Source: an uncultured Blautia sp. (GTDB lineage Bacteria > Bacillota > Clostridia > Lachnospirales > Lachnospiraceae). From it: a stretch of DNA of 64,000 nt. This document shows positions 30,554 through 38,980 of this stretch, one piece after another; positions within the stretch are counted from its first letter, which is position 1; every line of letters starts with the position of its first letter. Location of the stretch: positions 1 through 64,000 of the forward strand of contig URXG01000001.1 of the NCBI GenBank assembly GCA_900551715.1, in the 5' to 3' direction. Under the pieces are notes generated by a model. That model was not told the DNA's origin, did not search any database, and was given only the letters and a program-made list of their open reading frames with translations. The position numbers were made by a program, and so were the translations under genes.

Positions 30554-31195
30554 ATGGAATCAAAAATGGTCAAAATCAAAGCACGTTATGACAATCGTAT
30601 TGAACTGAAAGTGTACCCGGGACATTTTGCGACACCTCAGTCTCACATCACCCATTACATGGATCTTACAACCATGCGTACCCGTAGTGCAGAAGCCCGA
30701 CGTATTGCAGAAGCTCTTGCAGACAATTATCAGGTTTCCACACCAGTTGACACTATCGTTTGTATGGACGGACTGGAAGTAATAGGTGCTTACCTTGCAG
30801 AAGAACTTACCAAAGCAGGTATCCATTCCATGAACGCTCACCAGACTATCTACATTGTTTCTCCGGAGTATAACAATGCAGGTCAGATGATCTTCCGTGA
30901 TAATATCCAGCCAATGATCAAGGGCAAGAACATCCTTGTCCTCAACAGCTCTGTTACAACAGGAGAGACTTTATCACGTACTATCGAAAGTGTTCTCTAT
31001 TATGGCGGTGCTATCCGGGGTGTGGCTGCAATCTTCAGTGCAGTTACCAGCGTAGCAGGACTTCCTGTACATGCTATCTTTAATCATCAGGATATCCCCA
31101 ACTATGCCACATATCCGGCAACCAACTGTCCTCTGTGCCGCAACAGACAGAGACTGGATGCTCTGGTTAATGGTTTTGGATATTCCAAAATCTGA
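30554..31195 (+). CDS. Phosphoribosyltransferase, orotate-PRTase-like
   Basis: A 213-residue type I phosphoribosyltransferase. The PRPP-binding signature is degenerate (ILVLNSSVTTGETL, where the usual pair of acidic residues is replaced by Asn-Ser), and the region VDTIVCMDGLEVIGAYLAEEL precedes it, as in orotate phosphoribosyltransferase-like proteins. A C-terminal CPLCRNRQ (two cysteines) is unusual and could bind metal. The substrate is unknown; loss of the acidic pair may mean a regulatory or altered activity. GGGGAG stands eight bases before the ATG. The DUF4317 gene follows after 14 bp and is probably cotranscribed. Confidence 0.8.
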   Translation: MESKMVKIKARYDNRIELKVYPGHFATPQSHITHYMDLTTMRTRSAEARRIAEALADNYQVSTPVDTIVCMDGLEVIGAYLAEELTKAGIHSMNAHQTIYIVSPEYNNAGQMIFRDNIQPMIKGKNILVLNSSVTTGETLSRTIESVLYYGGAIRGVAAIFSAVTSVAGLPVHAIFNHQDIPNYATYPATNCPLCRNRQRLDALVNGFGYSKI

Positions 31196-31209
31196 AAAAG
31201 GACTATACA

Positions 31210-32391
31210 ATGAACAAAAAAGAAATCTCAGAAATCAAGAAACAATTCACTCCCGACAACTGTGCCATTACCAGAATCTGCGGATGCTATGTTGACGGTG
31301 AAAAAAACAAGAAAACCAAGTTGAAAGAAGCATTTCTCTCTCTTTCAGAAGAAGAAATGTTTAAATATTTTGATATCTTCAAGAAAACTCTTTCCGGCAC
31401 CATAGGCAAAAACCTGATCAACATGGAATTTCCTCTGGAGCAGGAAAAAGAAGGTGGTACACAGGAATTTCTGCTCCGCCTTCGTGGAAGTAAACTTCAG
31501 GATGATGCAATTCTGGATGAATTCTATGACAAAGTGATCCAGTACTATGATTACGGCGAGAATTATTATATTATTCTGATCCACGCTGTCTATGATATTC
31601 CAGGCAAGTCCACAGACGGACAGGAGATGTTTGATTCCTCAGACGAGATCTACGATCATATCCTCTGCAGTATCTGTCCTGTGAATCTGTCCAAAGCAGG
31701 TCTCTGTTATAATGCCGAGACTAACAATATCGAAGACCGTATCCGGGACTGGATCGTGGAAATGCCGGATCTGGGCTTCCTGTTTCCAGTATTTAATGAC
31801 CGGAGCACTGATATTCATGGAGTCCTTTATTATTCCAAAAATGCCGAGAAGCTCCGCAGCACTTTTGTGGATGAACTTTTTGGCTGTACAGCACCTCTTT
31901 CTGCAGGAGGACAGAGGGATTCCTTTAACGCCCTGGTAGAAGAGACTCTTGGAGAGGACTGTGCCTATGATACAGTTATGAATATCCATGAAAAACTGAA
32001 CGAATGGGTGGAATCTCAGAAGGATTCTCCAGACCCGCCTGTTCTAACAAAGCCGGAGGTAAAGCGTCTTTTTGAAGAATGTGGCATAGAAGAGGAAAAG
32101 CTGGAGACTTTTGACAAATGTTACGAAGAAACTGCAGGTGCAGATGCCACTCTTATGGCTACCAATATTACCAACACCCGCAGAACAGAGATCAAAACTC
32201 CTGATGTAGTGGTTCATGTAGATCCGGATCGTGCGGAACTTATTGAGATCCAGAATATTGAAGGACGCAAATGTCTTGTTATCCCTATGGAAGGGGATGT
32301 GGAGATCAATGGGATCCATGTTTCCACCGGAAATTCTGACACTGCTTCCGATAATGACCCCTATGCTTCCGATACCACCGACGAATTTTAA
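31210..32391 (+). CDS. DUF4317 domain protein
   Basis: A 393-residue soluble protein of the DUF4317 family, found mainly in Lachnospiraceae and relatives and without a known function. The N-terminus (MNKKEISEIKKQFTPDNCAITRICGCYVD) and the central LCSICPVNLSKAGL with GVLYYSKNAEKLRSTFVDELFGC are characteristic. The C-terminal 50 residues are acidic and low-complexity. It follows the phosphoribosyltransferase gene closely, and the pair ends at a strong terminator. No catalytic motif is apparent. Confidence 0.85.
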   Translation: MNKKEISEIKKQFTPDNCAITRICGCYVDGEKNKKTKLKEAFLSLSEEEMFKYFDIFKKTLSGTIGKNLINMEFPLEQEKEGGTQEFLLRLRGSKLQDDAILDEFYDKVIQYYDYGENYYIILIHAVYDIPGKSTDGQEMFDSSDEIYDHILCSICPVNLSKAGLCYNAETNNIEDRIRDWIVEMPDLGFLFPVFNDRSTDIHGVLYYSKNAEKLRSTFVDELFGCTAPLSAGGQRDSFNALVEETLGEDCAYDTVMNIHEKLNEWVESQKDSPDPPVLTKPEVKRLFEECGIEEEKLETFDKCYEETAGADATLMATNITNTRRTEIKTPDVVVHVDPDRAELIEIQNIEGRKCLVIPMEGDVEINGIHVSTGNSDTASDNDPYASDTTDEF

Positions 32392-32405
32392 CAGAATTTG
32401 TAATG

Positions 32406-32450
32406 CAAAACAGCCAGACCACTTGATATGATCTGGCTGTTTTTATTATT
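32406..32450. terminator. Bidirectional intrinsic terminator
   Basis: AACAGCCAGA and TCTGGCTGTT form a 10-bp stem with A-rich left and T-rich right flanks, between the convergent DUF4317 and foldase genes. Confidence 0.88.
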
Positions 32451-32466
32451 ATTTTATTGCTTTTTA

Positions 32467-33960
32467 TTATTCGTAGATTCCGTTTACAGTTACATCAAAG
32501 ACAGCTTCTTTGCCTGCAAGGTCTGCAGCCTGATAATCATCCGGGAAGGTAACGGTTACTTCTACTTTATCTCCAGGATGTGCGCCTACCAGCTGGTCTT
32601 CAAAATCATCAATATAACTTCCAGATCCAATCACAAGATCTGTACCCTTGCCATTTGTGCTTCCACCATCAAATGCTGTTCCGTCGATCTTACCGACATA
32701 ATCGATATTTACAGTATCCCCATCTTTGACAGTAAGGGAAGTATCTGTGCTGTATGCAGTTGCTTCTTCTGTAGCTTCCGGTGTCTCAGTTGCGTCTGCT
32801 GCTTTGGTTGCCTCTGGTGTCTCGGTTGCATCTGCTGCTTCGGTTGTCTCTGGTGTCTCAGTAGCTTCCTCTGTTGCTTCTTCTGTGGCCTCCGGTGTTG
32901 CTGTTGCTATGGTATATTTGTGGTTATCCTTGATCTTAAGAGTCTTGAGGACTTTCTTGTCTACAGTAACATCTGCATCTTCCAGCCATTTGTCTGTGGT
33001 TTCTGTATATAGATTATCTTTTCTTGTGTTGATGATGGATTCTTTTTTGTTTTTGGTTGCTGTTTCATCATTTTTCTTATCCAGTCTTACTACATAGTAA
33101 GCAGAGTCTGTCTCAATCACATCCGGTCCTACTTCTCCGTCATTCAGGGTTCTCAGAACATCCAGTACTTCATCCGGATAAGAAGAGGCAGATGCATCTT
33201 CATCTTCTTTGTCATCAGAATCCTGCACGTTTGCATCAAAGGAACCGGTAAGAGCACTGTAGGATTTATCTACAGACTGTGCTGTTTCGCTCATATCTGC
33301 TGTAGGATCTTTGGTCATTGCATCCAGGATTTTCTGAGCATCTTCTTTCTTTGTCTTGATTTCATCATCACTAAGATCAGCTGTACTGATACTTACATAT
33401 GTGAAAGAAGACTGCTGTGCTTCTTCATCAGAAACATTGGTGTCTACATCTGCTACAAGCGGATCATGAATACGCTGTTTGTATGTTTCCAGTTCCAGGT
33501 AAGTCTTTACCTGGTCTTCTGTTACAGCCAGATCTTTCAGTGTATCTTCTGTATTGGCTGACATAAACTGAGATGCTGCTTCTGCAATGGCAGTCTGGTC
33601 ATCCTCTGTTACCTCAACATTATAGTCGGCAGCCTTTTCCTTCATGATATACATCAGTTCCAGATCTTTCAAAGTCTGCTCTACAGCCTGTTCTCCATAA
33701 GTCTTGCCTTTCTCAGCATCCTGCTCCCAGATAGAAAAACTTCCTGTGGAGCCGCCCATAAAGCTGGCATACATAGCCTCTGTCTGTGCCTGATTCTCAC
33801 GAGCCATAAGACTTAAGATTCCCATTGGAACCTCTGTTCCATCTACAGTTGCAACAGTCTTGGTACCGTCTACGGCCTTATCACCACAGCCTGTCAGCAT
33901 TCCTGCAGCCATAATTCCTGTCAGTGCAGTAACGGCTGTTCTTTTTATCACTTTTTTCAT
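32467..33960 (-). CDS. Extracytoplasmic foldase lipoprotein: SurA-like N-domain fused to an FKBP prolyl isomerase
   Basis: A 497-residue lipoprotein (lipobox LTGC, about residue 24). The N-terminal 300 residues resemble the SurA/PrsA chaperone region (YGEQAVEQTLKDLELMYIMKEKA, later EVGPDVIETDSAYYVVRLDKK). A low-complexity linker of repeated ATETPEAT-like units (about residues 355-405) leads to an FKBP-type peptidyl-prolyl isomerase domain (DGDTVNIDYVGKIDGTAFDGG, then GSYIDDFEDQLVGAHPGDK). It should help fold secreted proteins on the outer membrane face. The ATG at 33960 has GGAGG six bases upstream, better than the ATG at 33972. PrsA relatives usually carry a parvulin domain, so the FKBP replacement is notable. 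Confidence 0.85.
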   Translation of the reverse strand: MKKVIKRTAVTALTGIMAAGMLTGCGDKAVDGTKTVATVDGTEVPMGILSLMARENQAQTEAMYASFMGGSTGSFSIWEQDAEKGKTYGEQAVEQTLKDLELMYIMKEKAADYNVEVTEDDQTAIAEAASQFMSANTEDTLKDLAVTEDQVKTYLELETYKQRIHDPLVADVDTNVSDEEAQQSSFTYVSISTADLSDDEIKTKKEDAQKILDAMTKDPTADMSETAQSVDKSYSALTGSFDANVQDSDDKEDEDASASSYPDEVLDVLRTLNDGEVGPDVIETDSAYYVVRLDKKNDETATKNKKESIINTRKDNLYTETTDKWLEDADVTVDKKVLKTLKIKDNHKYTIATATPEATEEATEEATETPETTEAADATETPEATKAADATETPEATEEATAYSTDTSLTVKDGDTVNIDYVGKIDGTAFDGGSTNGKGTDLVIGSGSYIDDFEDQLVGAHPGDKVEVTVTFPDDYQAADLAGKEAVFDVTVNGIYE

Positions 33961-34105
33961 TTTTTCCTCCATTGTTGCCTGATATCATAGTTGGCGGTTT
34001 GAGCCCCAACATCATACATAAGTAAAAGTATAATATTTTTTCTTCTAAAGGGCAAGAAAAATCATAAAATTATCACAATTTGCCGAGGTAAAATCCTGTT
34101 ATTTT

Positions 34106-37100
34106 TTACTCTTCCACCATCTTTTCCAGTGCAAGAAGAAATTCTGTCAGACTGTCCAGGACTTTGCCTTCCGGTGTAAGGATAAACTTCACTTCCTGCT
34201 CATTTTTAAACTGAAGCCCTCTTCTGTATTTCTGAAGAAGCGCCGGCATTCCTGCGGGATTCAGCTGTGCTTTTTCATAAAGGGTGATCTTCAGGTCACG
34301 ACCCAGCTGTTTGATCTCTGTTACATAAACCCTGTGTGCCAGTGCCTTGATCTTTGCGATAGTCAGAAGATTCATAACTGCTTTTGGCAGTTCTCCAAAG
34401 CGGTCCAGAAGCTCTTCCAGCATATCATCATAATCCTGCTGGTTTTCGATTCCTGCAATCCTTTTGTAAATATCCAGTTTCTGATATTCGTTGCTGATAT
34501 AGCTGTCCGGGATAAATGCATCCATGTTCAGGTCAATAGTGGTCTCAAAGTCCTCCATGGTGTGGATTCCCTTGGCTTCTTTGACTGCTTCACTGAGCAT
34601 CTTGCAGTAAAGATCATAACCTACTGCATTCATATGACCATGCTGTTCTGCACCCAGAAGGTTTCCTGCACCACGAAGTTCAAGATCCCGCATGGCGATC
34701 TTGAATCCGCTTCCCAGATCTGTGTACTCCCGGATTGCAGCCAGACGTTTTTCTGCTGTTTCTTTCAGCATCACATTTCGCCTGTACATAAGGAATGCAT
34801 AAGCAGTACGATTGGAACGTCCGATACGCCCCCGGAGCTGATAGAGCTGTGAAAGTCCATAACGGTCTGAGTCATGAATGATCATGGTATTTACATTGGA
34901 AATATCCAGACCTGTCTCTATGATCGTGGTGGACACCAGAACATCAATTTCTCCATTAATAAACGCATACATCACAGATTCCAGTTCCCGTTCGCTCATC
35001 TGACCATGAGCAAAATCAATCCTGGCTTCCGGCAGAAGTCTGGATAGTCTCAGGGCAACATCTGCAATATCATTTACTCTGTTGTATACATAGTAAACCT
35101 GGCCGCCTCTTCTCAGTTCTCTATTGATGGCTTCCCGGACAGTTTCTTCATCATACTCCATAACATAAGTCTGAATAGGCACTCTGTCCATAGGAGGCTC
35201 TTCCAGTACGCTCATATCCCGGATACCGATCAGACTCATATGAAGGGTTCTTGGTATCGGCGTGGCAGTAAGAGTAAGCACATCAATATCTTTCTTTAAC
35301 TGTTTGATCTTTTCTTTGTGGGCCACTCCAAAACGCTGTTCCTCATCAATAATAAGAAGTCCCAGATTCTTATAAACCACATCTTTGGAAAGAACTCTGT
35401 GAGTACCTACCACAATGTCCACCTGACCTTTTTTCAGATCGTCGATGGTTTTTTGCTGCTGAGAAGGTGTCCGGAATCTGCACAGGAGGTCTACCCGCAC
35501 AGGAAATTCCTTCATTCGCTGTACAAAAGTGTTATAAACCTGCTGTGCAAGAATAGTAGTAGGTACCAGATAAACTACCTGCCGGCTTTCCTGAACTGCT
35601 TTGAAAGCTGCCCGGAGTGCCACTTCTGTCTTACCGTATCCTACATCTCCACATACCAGTCGGTCCATGATCTTGCTACTTTCCATGTCACGCTTGGTGT
35701 CTTCAATGGCTGAGAGCTGATCTTCGGTTTCTTCGTAAGGAAACATTTCTTCAAATTCTCTCTGCCAGACTGTATCCGGGCCACAGACATAGCCTTCTTT
35801 TTCCTGACGGACTGCATAAAGCTCTACCAGTTCTTTGGCAATATTGCGGACTGCTCCTCTGACTCTTGTCTTGGTCTTTTTCCATTCCTGACCTCCCAGC
35901 CGGTTCAGCTTCGGTGGTCTGGCTGCTTCTGCTCCTGCGTATTTTTGCAGAGCATCCAGCTGTGTGGCAAGAATATACAGGTTACTTCCGTTCCGGTACT
36001 CGATCTTGATATAATCCTTGACGATCTTATCTACTTCTACTTTTTCGATACCTTTGTAGATACCCAGTCCATGTTTCTCATGAACTACATAATCTCCAAT
36101 AGAAAGCTCCGAAAAATCCTGGATGCGCTTTCCGTTGTATTCTTTTTTCTTTTTCCGTTTTTTCTGTTCTTTTCCAAAAATATCTGTTTCTGTGATAACT
36201 GCAAATTTTACCAGGGGATACTCAAAACCTTTACGTGCATGTCCGTATGCCACCATAATCTCACCTGGTGACAATATGCGGTCTGAATCCACACTGTAAA
36301 AGGCACTTAACCCTTCCTCCTGAAGATCCTTTGCCAGTCGTTCTGCCCTGGTTCTGGAGCCGGATAACACCACTGTCTGGTAACCCTGTTTTTTATAATT
36401 TTTCAAATCTTTTACCAGCAGTTCAAAGCTGCTCTGGTAAGAGCTCATAGATTTTACGCTGAGATAAAAATGCTCTGTTACTTTCCAACAGCCCTTCTTG
36501 GGTTCCAGCGAGGAAAGAGACACACAGTTTCTGGTATTAAGATCTTTGCACACAGCCTCCCAGCTGCACATCCATTTTTCTGAAAGATTGCTGTTGCCTT
36601 TTGCTTCTCTGTTCTTTACGCTCTCCCGGAACTCTTTTTCTACCCCTTCTGCATTTTCTGTAAGGCGGTTAGGTTCATCCAGGAACACCATAGTCTTATC
36701 TTCCGGAAAATATTCCAGAAAAGTAACACCACCCTTTTCCGGCATCTGTTCTGCGGCAGGATAAACAGTGATCTCATCCAGATTCTCCAGAGAACGCTGA
36801 CTTTGAGAGTCAAAACTCCGAATAGAATCGATCTCATCTCCCCACAGTTCAATTCTCCAGGGATTTTCCTCTGTAAGGCAGTAAATATCTATGATACCGC
36901 CTCTTACAGAAAACTGCCCCGGCATCTCTACCTGACCTACACGTTCATAGCCCATGGCTACCAGTCTGTCTTTCAGTTCATCCACATCCAGACTGCTGTC
37001 ATTGCGGAAGTGGAGAAGCTGCTTTCGGATGCTTTCCAGCGGTGCCAGAAAATCCATGCAGCCATCAATGCTGGTGACTACAGTTGCTCCTTTTCCCTCC

Positions 37101-37423
37101 AGAAGTGTCTGGATTACTTTCATTCTCTGACGGATCAGGAGATTTCCATGAATATCTGCCTGAAAAAAAAGAAGATCCCTGGCAGGATAATAACAGGTAT
37201 TTTTGTCATAGAAGCGATAATCTTCAAATAATTCTTTCGCTTCTTTTTCATCTGCGCCAAGGATCAGGTGATATGGAAAAAGCCCGGAAAGCCCATATAT
37301 CATATGTGCCTTCTGGGACTCCATACATCCGCTTATCTGAAGGACACCGCGATTCTTCTTCGCCAGTGTCTGAATTTTTTCCATCTCTGCAAGATTTTGC
37401 AGAGGCTGCAAAAATGCTTTCAT
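34106..37423 (-). CDS. mfd: Transcription-repair coupling factor Mfd
   Basis: A 1105-residue DNA translocase that removes stalled RNA polymerase at lesions and recruits UvrA. The N-terminal UvrB-like region includes GGIIDIYCLTEENPWRIELWGDEIDSIR in parts. A CarD-like RNA-polymerase-interaction domain (IGDYVVHEKHGLGIYKGI, about 440-500) precedes the helicase with Walker A GDVGYGKTEVA, LIIDEEQRFGVAHKEK (DEEQ box) and QLRGRIGRSNRTAYAF, and the C-terminal TRCF domain. Length is slightly below the usual 1150. Its start overlaps pth by 4 bp (37420-37423), a conserved pth-mfd arrangement in Firmicutes. Confidence 0.97.
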   Translation of the reverse strand: MKAFLQPLQNLAEMEKIQTLAKKNRGVLQISGCMESQKAHMIYGLSGLFPYHLILGADEKEAKELFEDYRFYDKNTCYYPARDLLFFQADIHGNLLIRQRMKVIQTLLEGKGATVVTSIDGCMDFLAPLESIRKQLLHFRNDSSLDVDELKDRLVAMGYERVGQVEMPGQFSVRGGIIDIYCLTEENPWRIELWGDEIDSIRSFDSQSQRSLENLDEITVYPAAEQMPEKGGVTFLEYFPEDKTMVFLDEPNRLTENAEGVEKEFRESVKNREAKGNSNLSEKWMCSWEAVCKDLNTRNCVSLSSLEPKKGCWKVTEHFYLSVKSMSSYQSSFELLVKDLKNYKKQGYQTVVLSGSRTRAERLAKDLQEEGLSAFYSVDSDRILSPGEIMVAYGHARKGFEYPLVKFAVITETDIFGKEQKKRKKKKEYNGKRIQDFSELSIGDYVVHEKHGLGIYKGIEKVEVDKIVKDYIKIEYRNGSNLYILATQLDALQKYAGAEAARPPKLNRLGGQEWKKTKTRVRGAVRNIAKELVELYAVRQEKEGYVCGPDTVWQREFEEMFPYEETEDQLSAIEDTKRDMESSKIMDRLVCGDVGYGKTEVALRAAFKAVQESRQVVYLVPTTILAQQVYNTFVQRMKEFPVRVDLLCRFRTPSQQQKTIDDLKKGQVDIVVGTHRVLSKDVVYKNLGLLIIDEEQRFGVAHKEKIKQLKKDIDVLTLTATPIPRTLHMSLIGIRDMSVLEEPPMDRVPIQTYVMEYDEETVREAINRELRRGGQVYYVYNRVNDIADVALRLSRLLPEARIDFAHGQMSERELESVMYAFINGEIDVLVSTTIIETGLDISNVNTMIIHDSDRYGLSQLYQLRGRIGRSNRTAYAFLMYRRNVMLKETAEKRLAAIREYTDLGSGFKIAMRDLELRGAGNLLGAEQHGHMNAVGYDLYCKMLSEAVKEAKGIHTMEDFETTIDLNMDAFIPDSYISNEYQKLDIYKRIAGIENQQDYDDMLEELLDRFGELPKAVMNLLTIAKIKALAHRVYVTEIKQLGRDLKITLYEKAQLNPAGMPALLQKYRRGLQFKNEQEVKFILTPEGKVLDSLTEFLLALEKMVEE

Positions 37424-37998
37424 ACAACCCCCGATTTTCTGTTAAATTCGTTCATGGCTGCATCCACACCCTCACTGAGGATCATCTCTACTGCCTTACA
37501 GGCACGTTCCTGAGCCTCATCTACAAGCTTACGGTTCTGAGTGTCAAAACGCCCCAGCACATAGTCTGCCAGATCCCATCCCTGTGGTTTGGCACCTACA
37601 CCAATACGGATACGGGTAAATTTCTGGGTTCCAAGCTGTTTGATAATATCTTTGATACCATTGTGGCCACCGGCGCTTCCCTGTTTGCGGATACGAAGAT
37701 TGCCTGGTTCTGTATCAATGTCATCATAGATCACGATCATTTCTGTTTCCGGATCAATTTTAAAATAATGAAGCATATCCCGAATGGGTCCACCACTGAG
37801 ATTCATATAGGAAAGAGGTTTCATCAGGAGAGCCTGCTGCCCTCCGATGAGCCCTTTGCCATACATGGCATTAAATTTAACGCCGCCCTGAGGAATCCTG
37901 TGCTCCTCCACAAGTTTGTCTATGACATCAAATCCCATATTGTGTCTTGTTGCTTCATATTCTCTTCCGGGATTTCCCAAGCCTACGATCAAATACAT
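37420..37998 (-). CDS. pth: Peptidyl-tRNA hydrolase
   Basis: A 192-residue Pth that recycles tRNA from prematurely released peptidyl-tRNA. GLGNPGREYEATRHNMGFDVID carries the catalytic histidine (about residue 20). KPLSYMNLSGGPI, MIVIYDDIDTEPGNLRIRK and SAGGHNGIKDI complete the family pattern. Its stop overlaps the mfd start by 4 bp, and the G3E GTPase gene ends 12 bp upstream, so it sits in the middle of a minus-strand operon that also holds the metallochaperone-like genes. Confidence 0.97.
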   Translation of the reverse strand: MYLIVGLGNPGREYEATRHNMGFDVIDKLVEEHRIPQGGVKFNAMYGKGLIGGQQALLMKPLSYMNLSGGPIRDMLHYFKIDPETEMIVIYDDIDTEPGNLRIRKQGSAGGHNGIKDIIKQLGTQKFTRIRIGVGAKPQGWDLADYVLGRFDTQNRKLVDEAQERACKAVEMILSEGVDAAMNEFNRKSGVV

Positions 37999-38010
37999 GT
38001 CTGTTCCTCA

Positions 38011-38964
38011 CTAATTAAAATATACCATCTCTGTTTCCAGGGGTTCGCAGACTTCTACATTGTCTGCATAAAGAACGATGCCTTCTTCCCCATGGTATTC
38101 CTGACGTTTTTCGATAGCTACTTTAGCAGTTACATCTACCCACTGTCCGGCAGTAAGCTTTGGTGCAAAAGCACTCTTGCATACATAACCAAGGAAAGTA
38201 GTATCATCTGCGCAGCAGGTCATGGCGGTTCTTCCAGGTACAAAGAACTTACTTCCCATTCCACGAGGTTTCATGACTTTTGCTTTAAAGCGAACGGTCT
38301 TACCGTCGTAATTCTCCGGATGATCCATGGCATCTACAAACCAGATTCCATAATCCTCAGGCAGAATCTCAATCACCGGTGCATCCATATCAAAAGGCAT
38401 CTCATCTTCAAAGATATCTCCCAGCTCACCTTCTTCATCTTCAAAAATAACTTCGGCTTTCTGGTTGGTTACTTTGATACTTCTTCTGTAGGAAGGAAGT
38501 GGATCGCCTTTTTTGCAGCGGTTAAAAATAACCATATCTGTATTTCTTACCATGTCCATAAAAATAGATTTCATGTTGGACATATATACCTGGAAAGTAC
38601 TTCCGTCTACACAGGTGATCTGCTGCTCAACGCCCCATCCTTCCGGAAGCTGCATTTTCTCAAAATTGCTTACCAGCCACATTCCATTATACTCTATGAT
38701 GACACGTTCCGGCTGATGCAGAATGTCCATAGCTGCCAGACGGTCTGTAGTAAAGTCTTCTTCGTTTTCGATGACCTCCACCACTGTATTGCTCATTTCC
38801 AGTACAGCAGGGTCATATTCTACTTCGCCTTCTTCACAGAGGATCAGAAGGGTCTTGCCTTCTGTATAAAAGTAATCCTGCTGCAGGGTGAAGTTCAGAA
38901 AAGACGTTTTGCCACTTTCCAGAAAGCCTGTCATTAAATAAATAGGCACTCTAATTTCATCCAT
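38011..38964 (-). CDS. G3E (CobW-like) P-loop protein fused to a TIGR03943/DUF1980-like domain
   Basis: A 317-residue protein. The N-terminus has a G3E-type P-loop (YLMTGFLESGKTSFLNF), but the CxCC metal motif of CobW proteins is absent. The C-terminal 110 residues (YDGKTVRFKAKVMKP, RTAMTCCADDTTFLGYVC, GQWVDVTAKVAIEK) match the extracellular-type domain of YcgQ/TIGR03943 proteins, normally found with the YcgR permease. An acidic linker joins the two halves. The ATG at 38964 has GGAGG ten bases upstream. It follows the His-rich CobW gene by 16 bp. A role in metal (possibly zinc) trafficking is inferred from that pairing; GTPase activity is untested. Confidence 0.8.
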   Translation of the reverse strand: MDEIRVPIYLMTGFLESGKTSFLNFTLQQDYFYTEGKTLLILCEEGEVEYDPAVLEMSNTVVEVIENEEDFTTDRLAAMDILHQPERVIIEYNGMWLVSNFEKMQLPEGWGVEQQITCVDGSTFQVYMSNMKSIFMDMVRNTDMVIFNRCKKGDPLPSYRRSIKVTNQKAEVIFEDEEGELGDIFEDEMPFDMDAPVIEILPEDYGIWFVDAMDHPENYDGKTVRFKAKVMKPRGMGSKFFVPGRTAMTCCADDTTFLGYVCKSAFAPKLTAGQWVDVTAKVAIEKRQEYHGEEGIVLYADNVEVCEPLETEMVYFN

Positions 38965-38980
38965 CAGTTTTTGTCCTCCA

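Noticed and set aside
37084..38937. A 617-codon open frame on the plus strand opposite mfd, pth and the G3E gene
   Set aside because: It lies entirely antisense to three well-recognised genes, has no ribosome binding site and translates to a composition typical of an antisense shadow.
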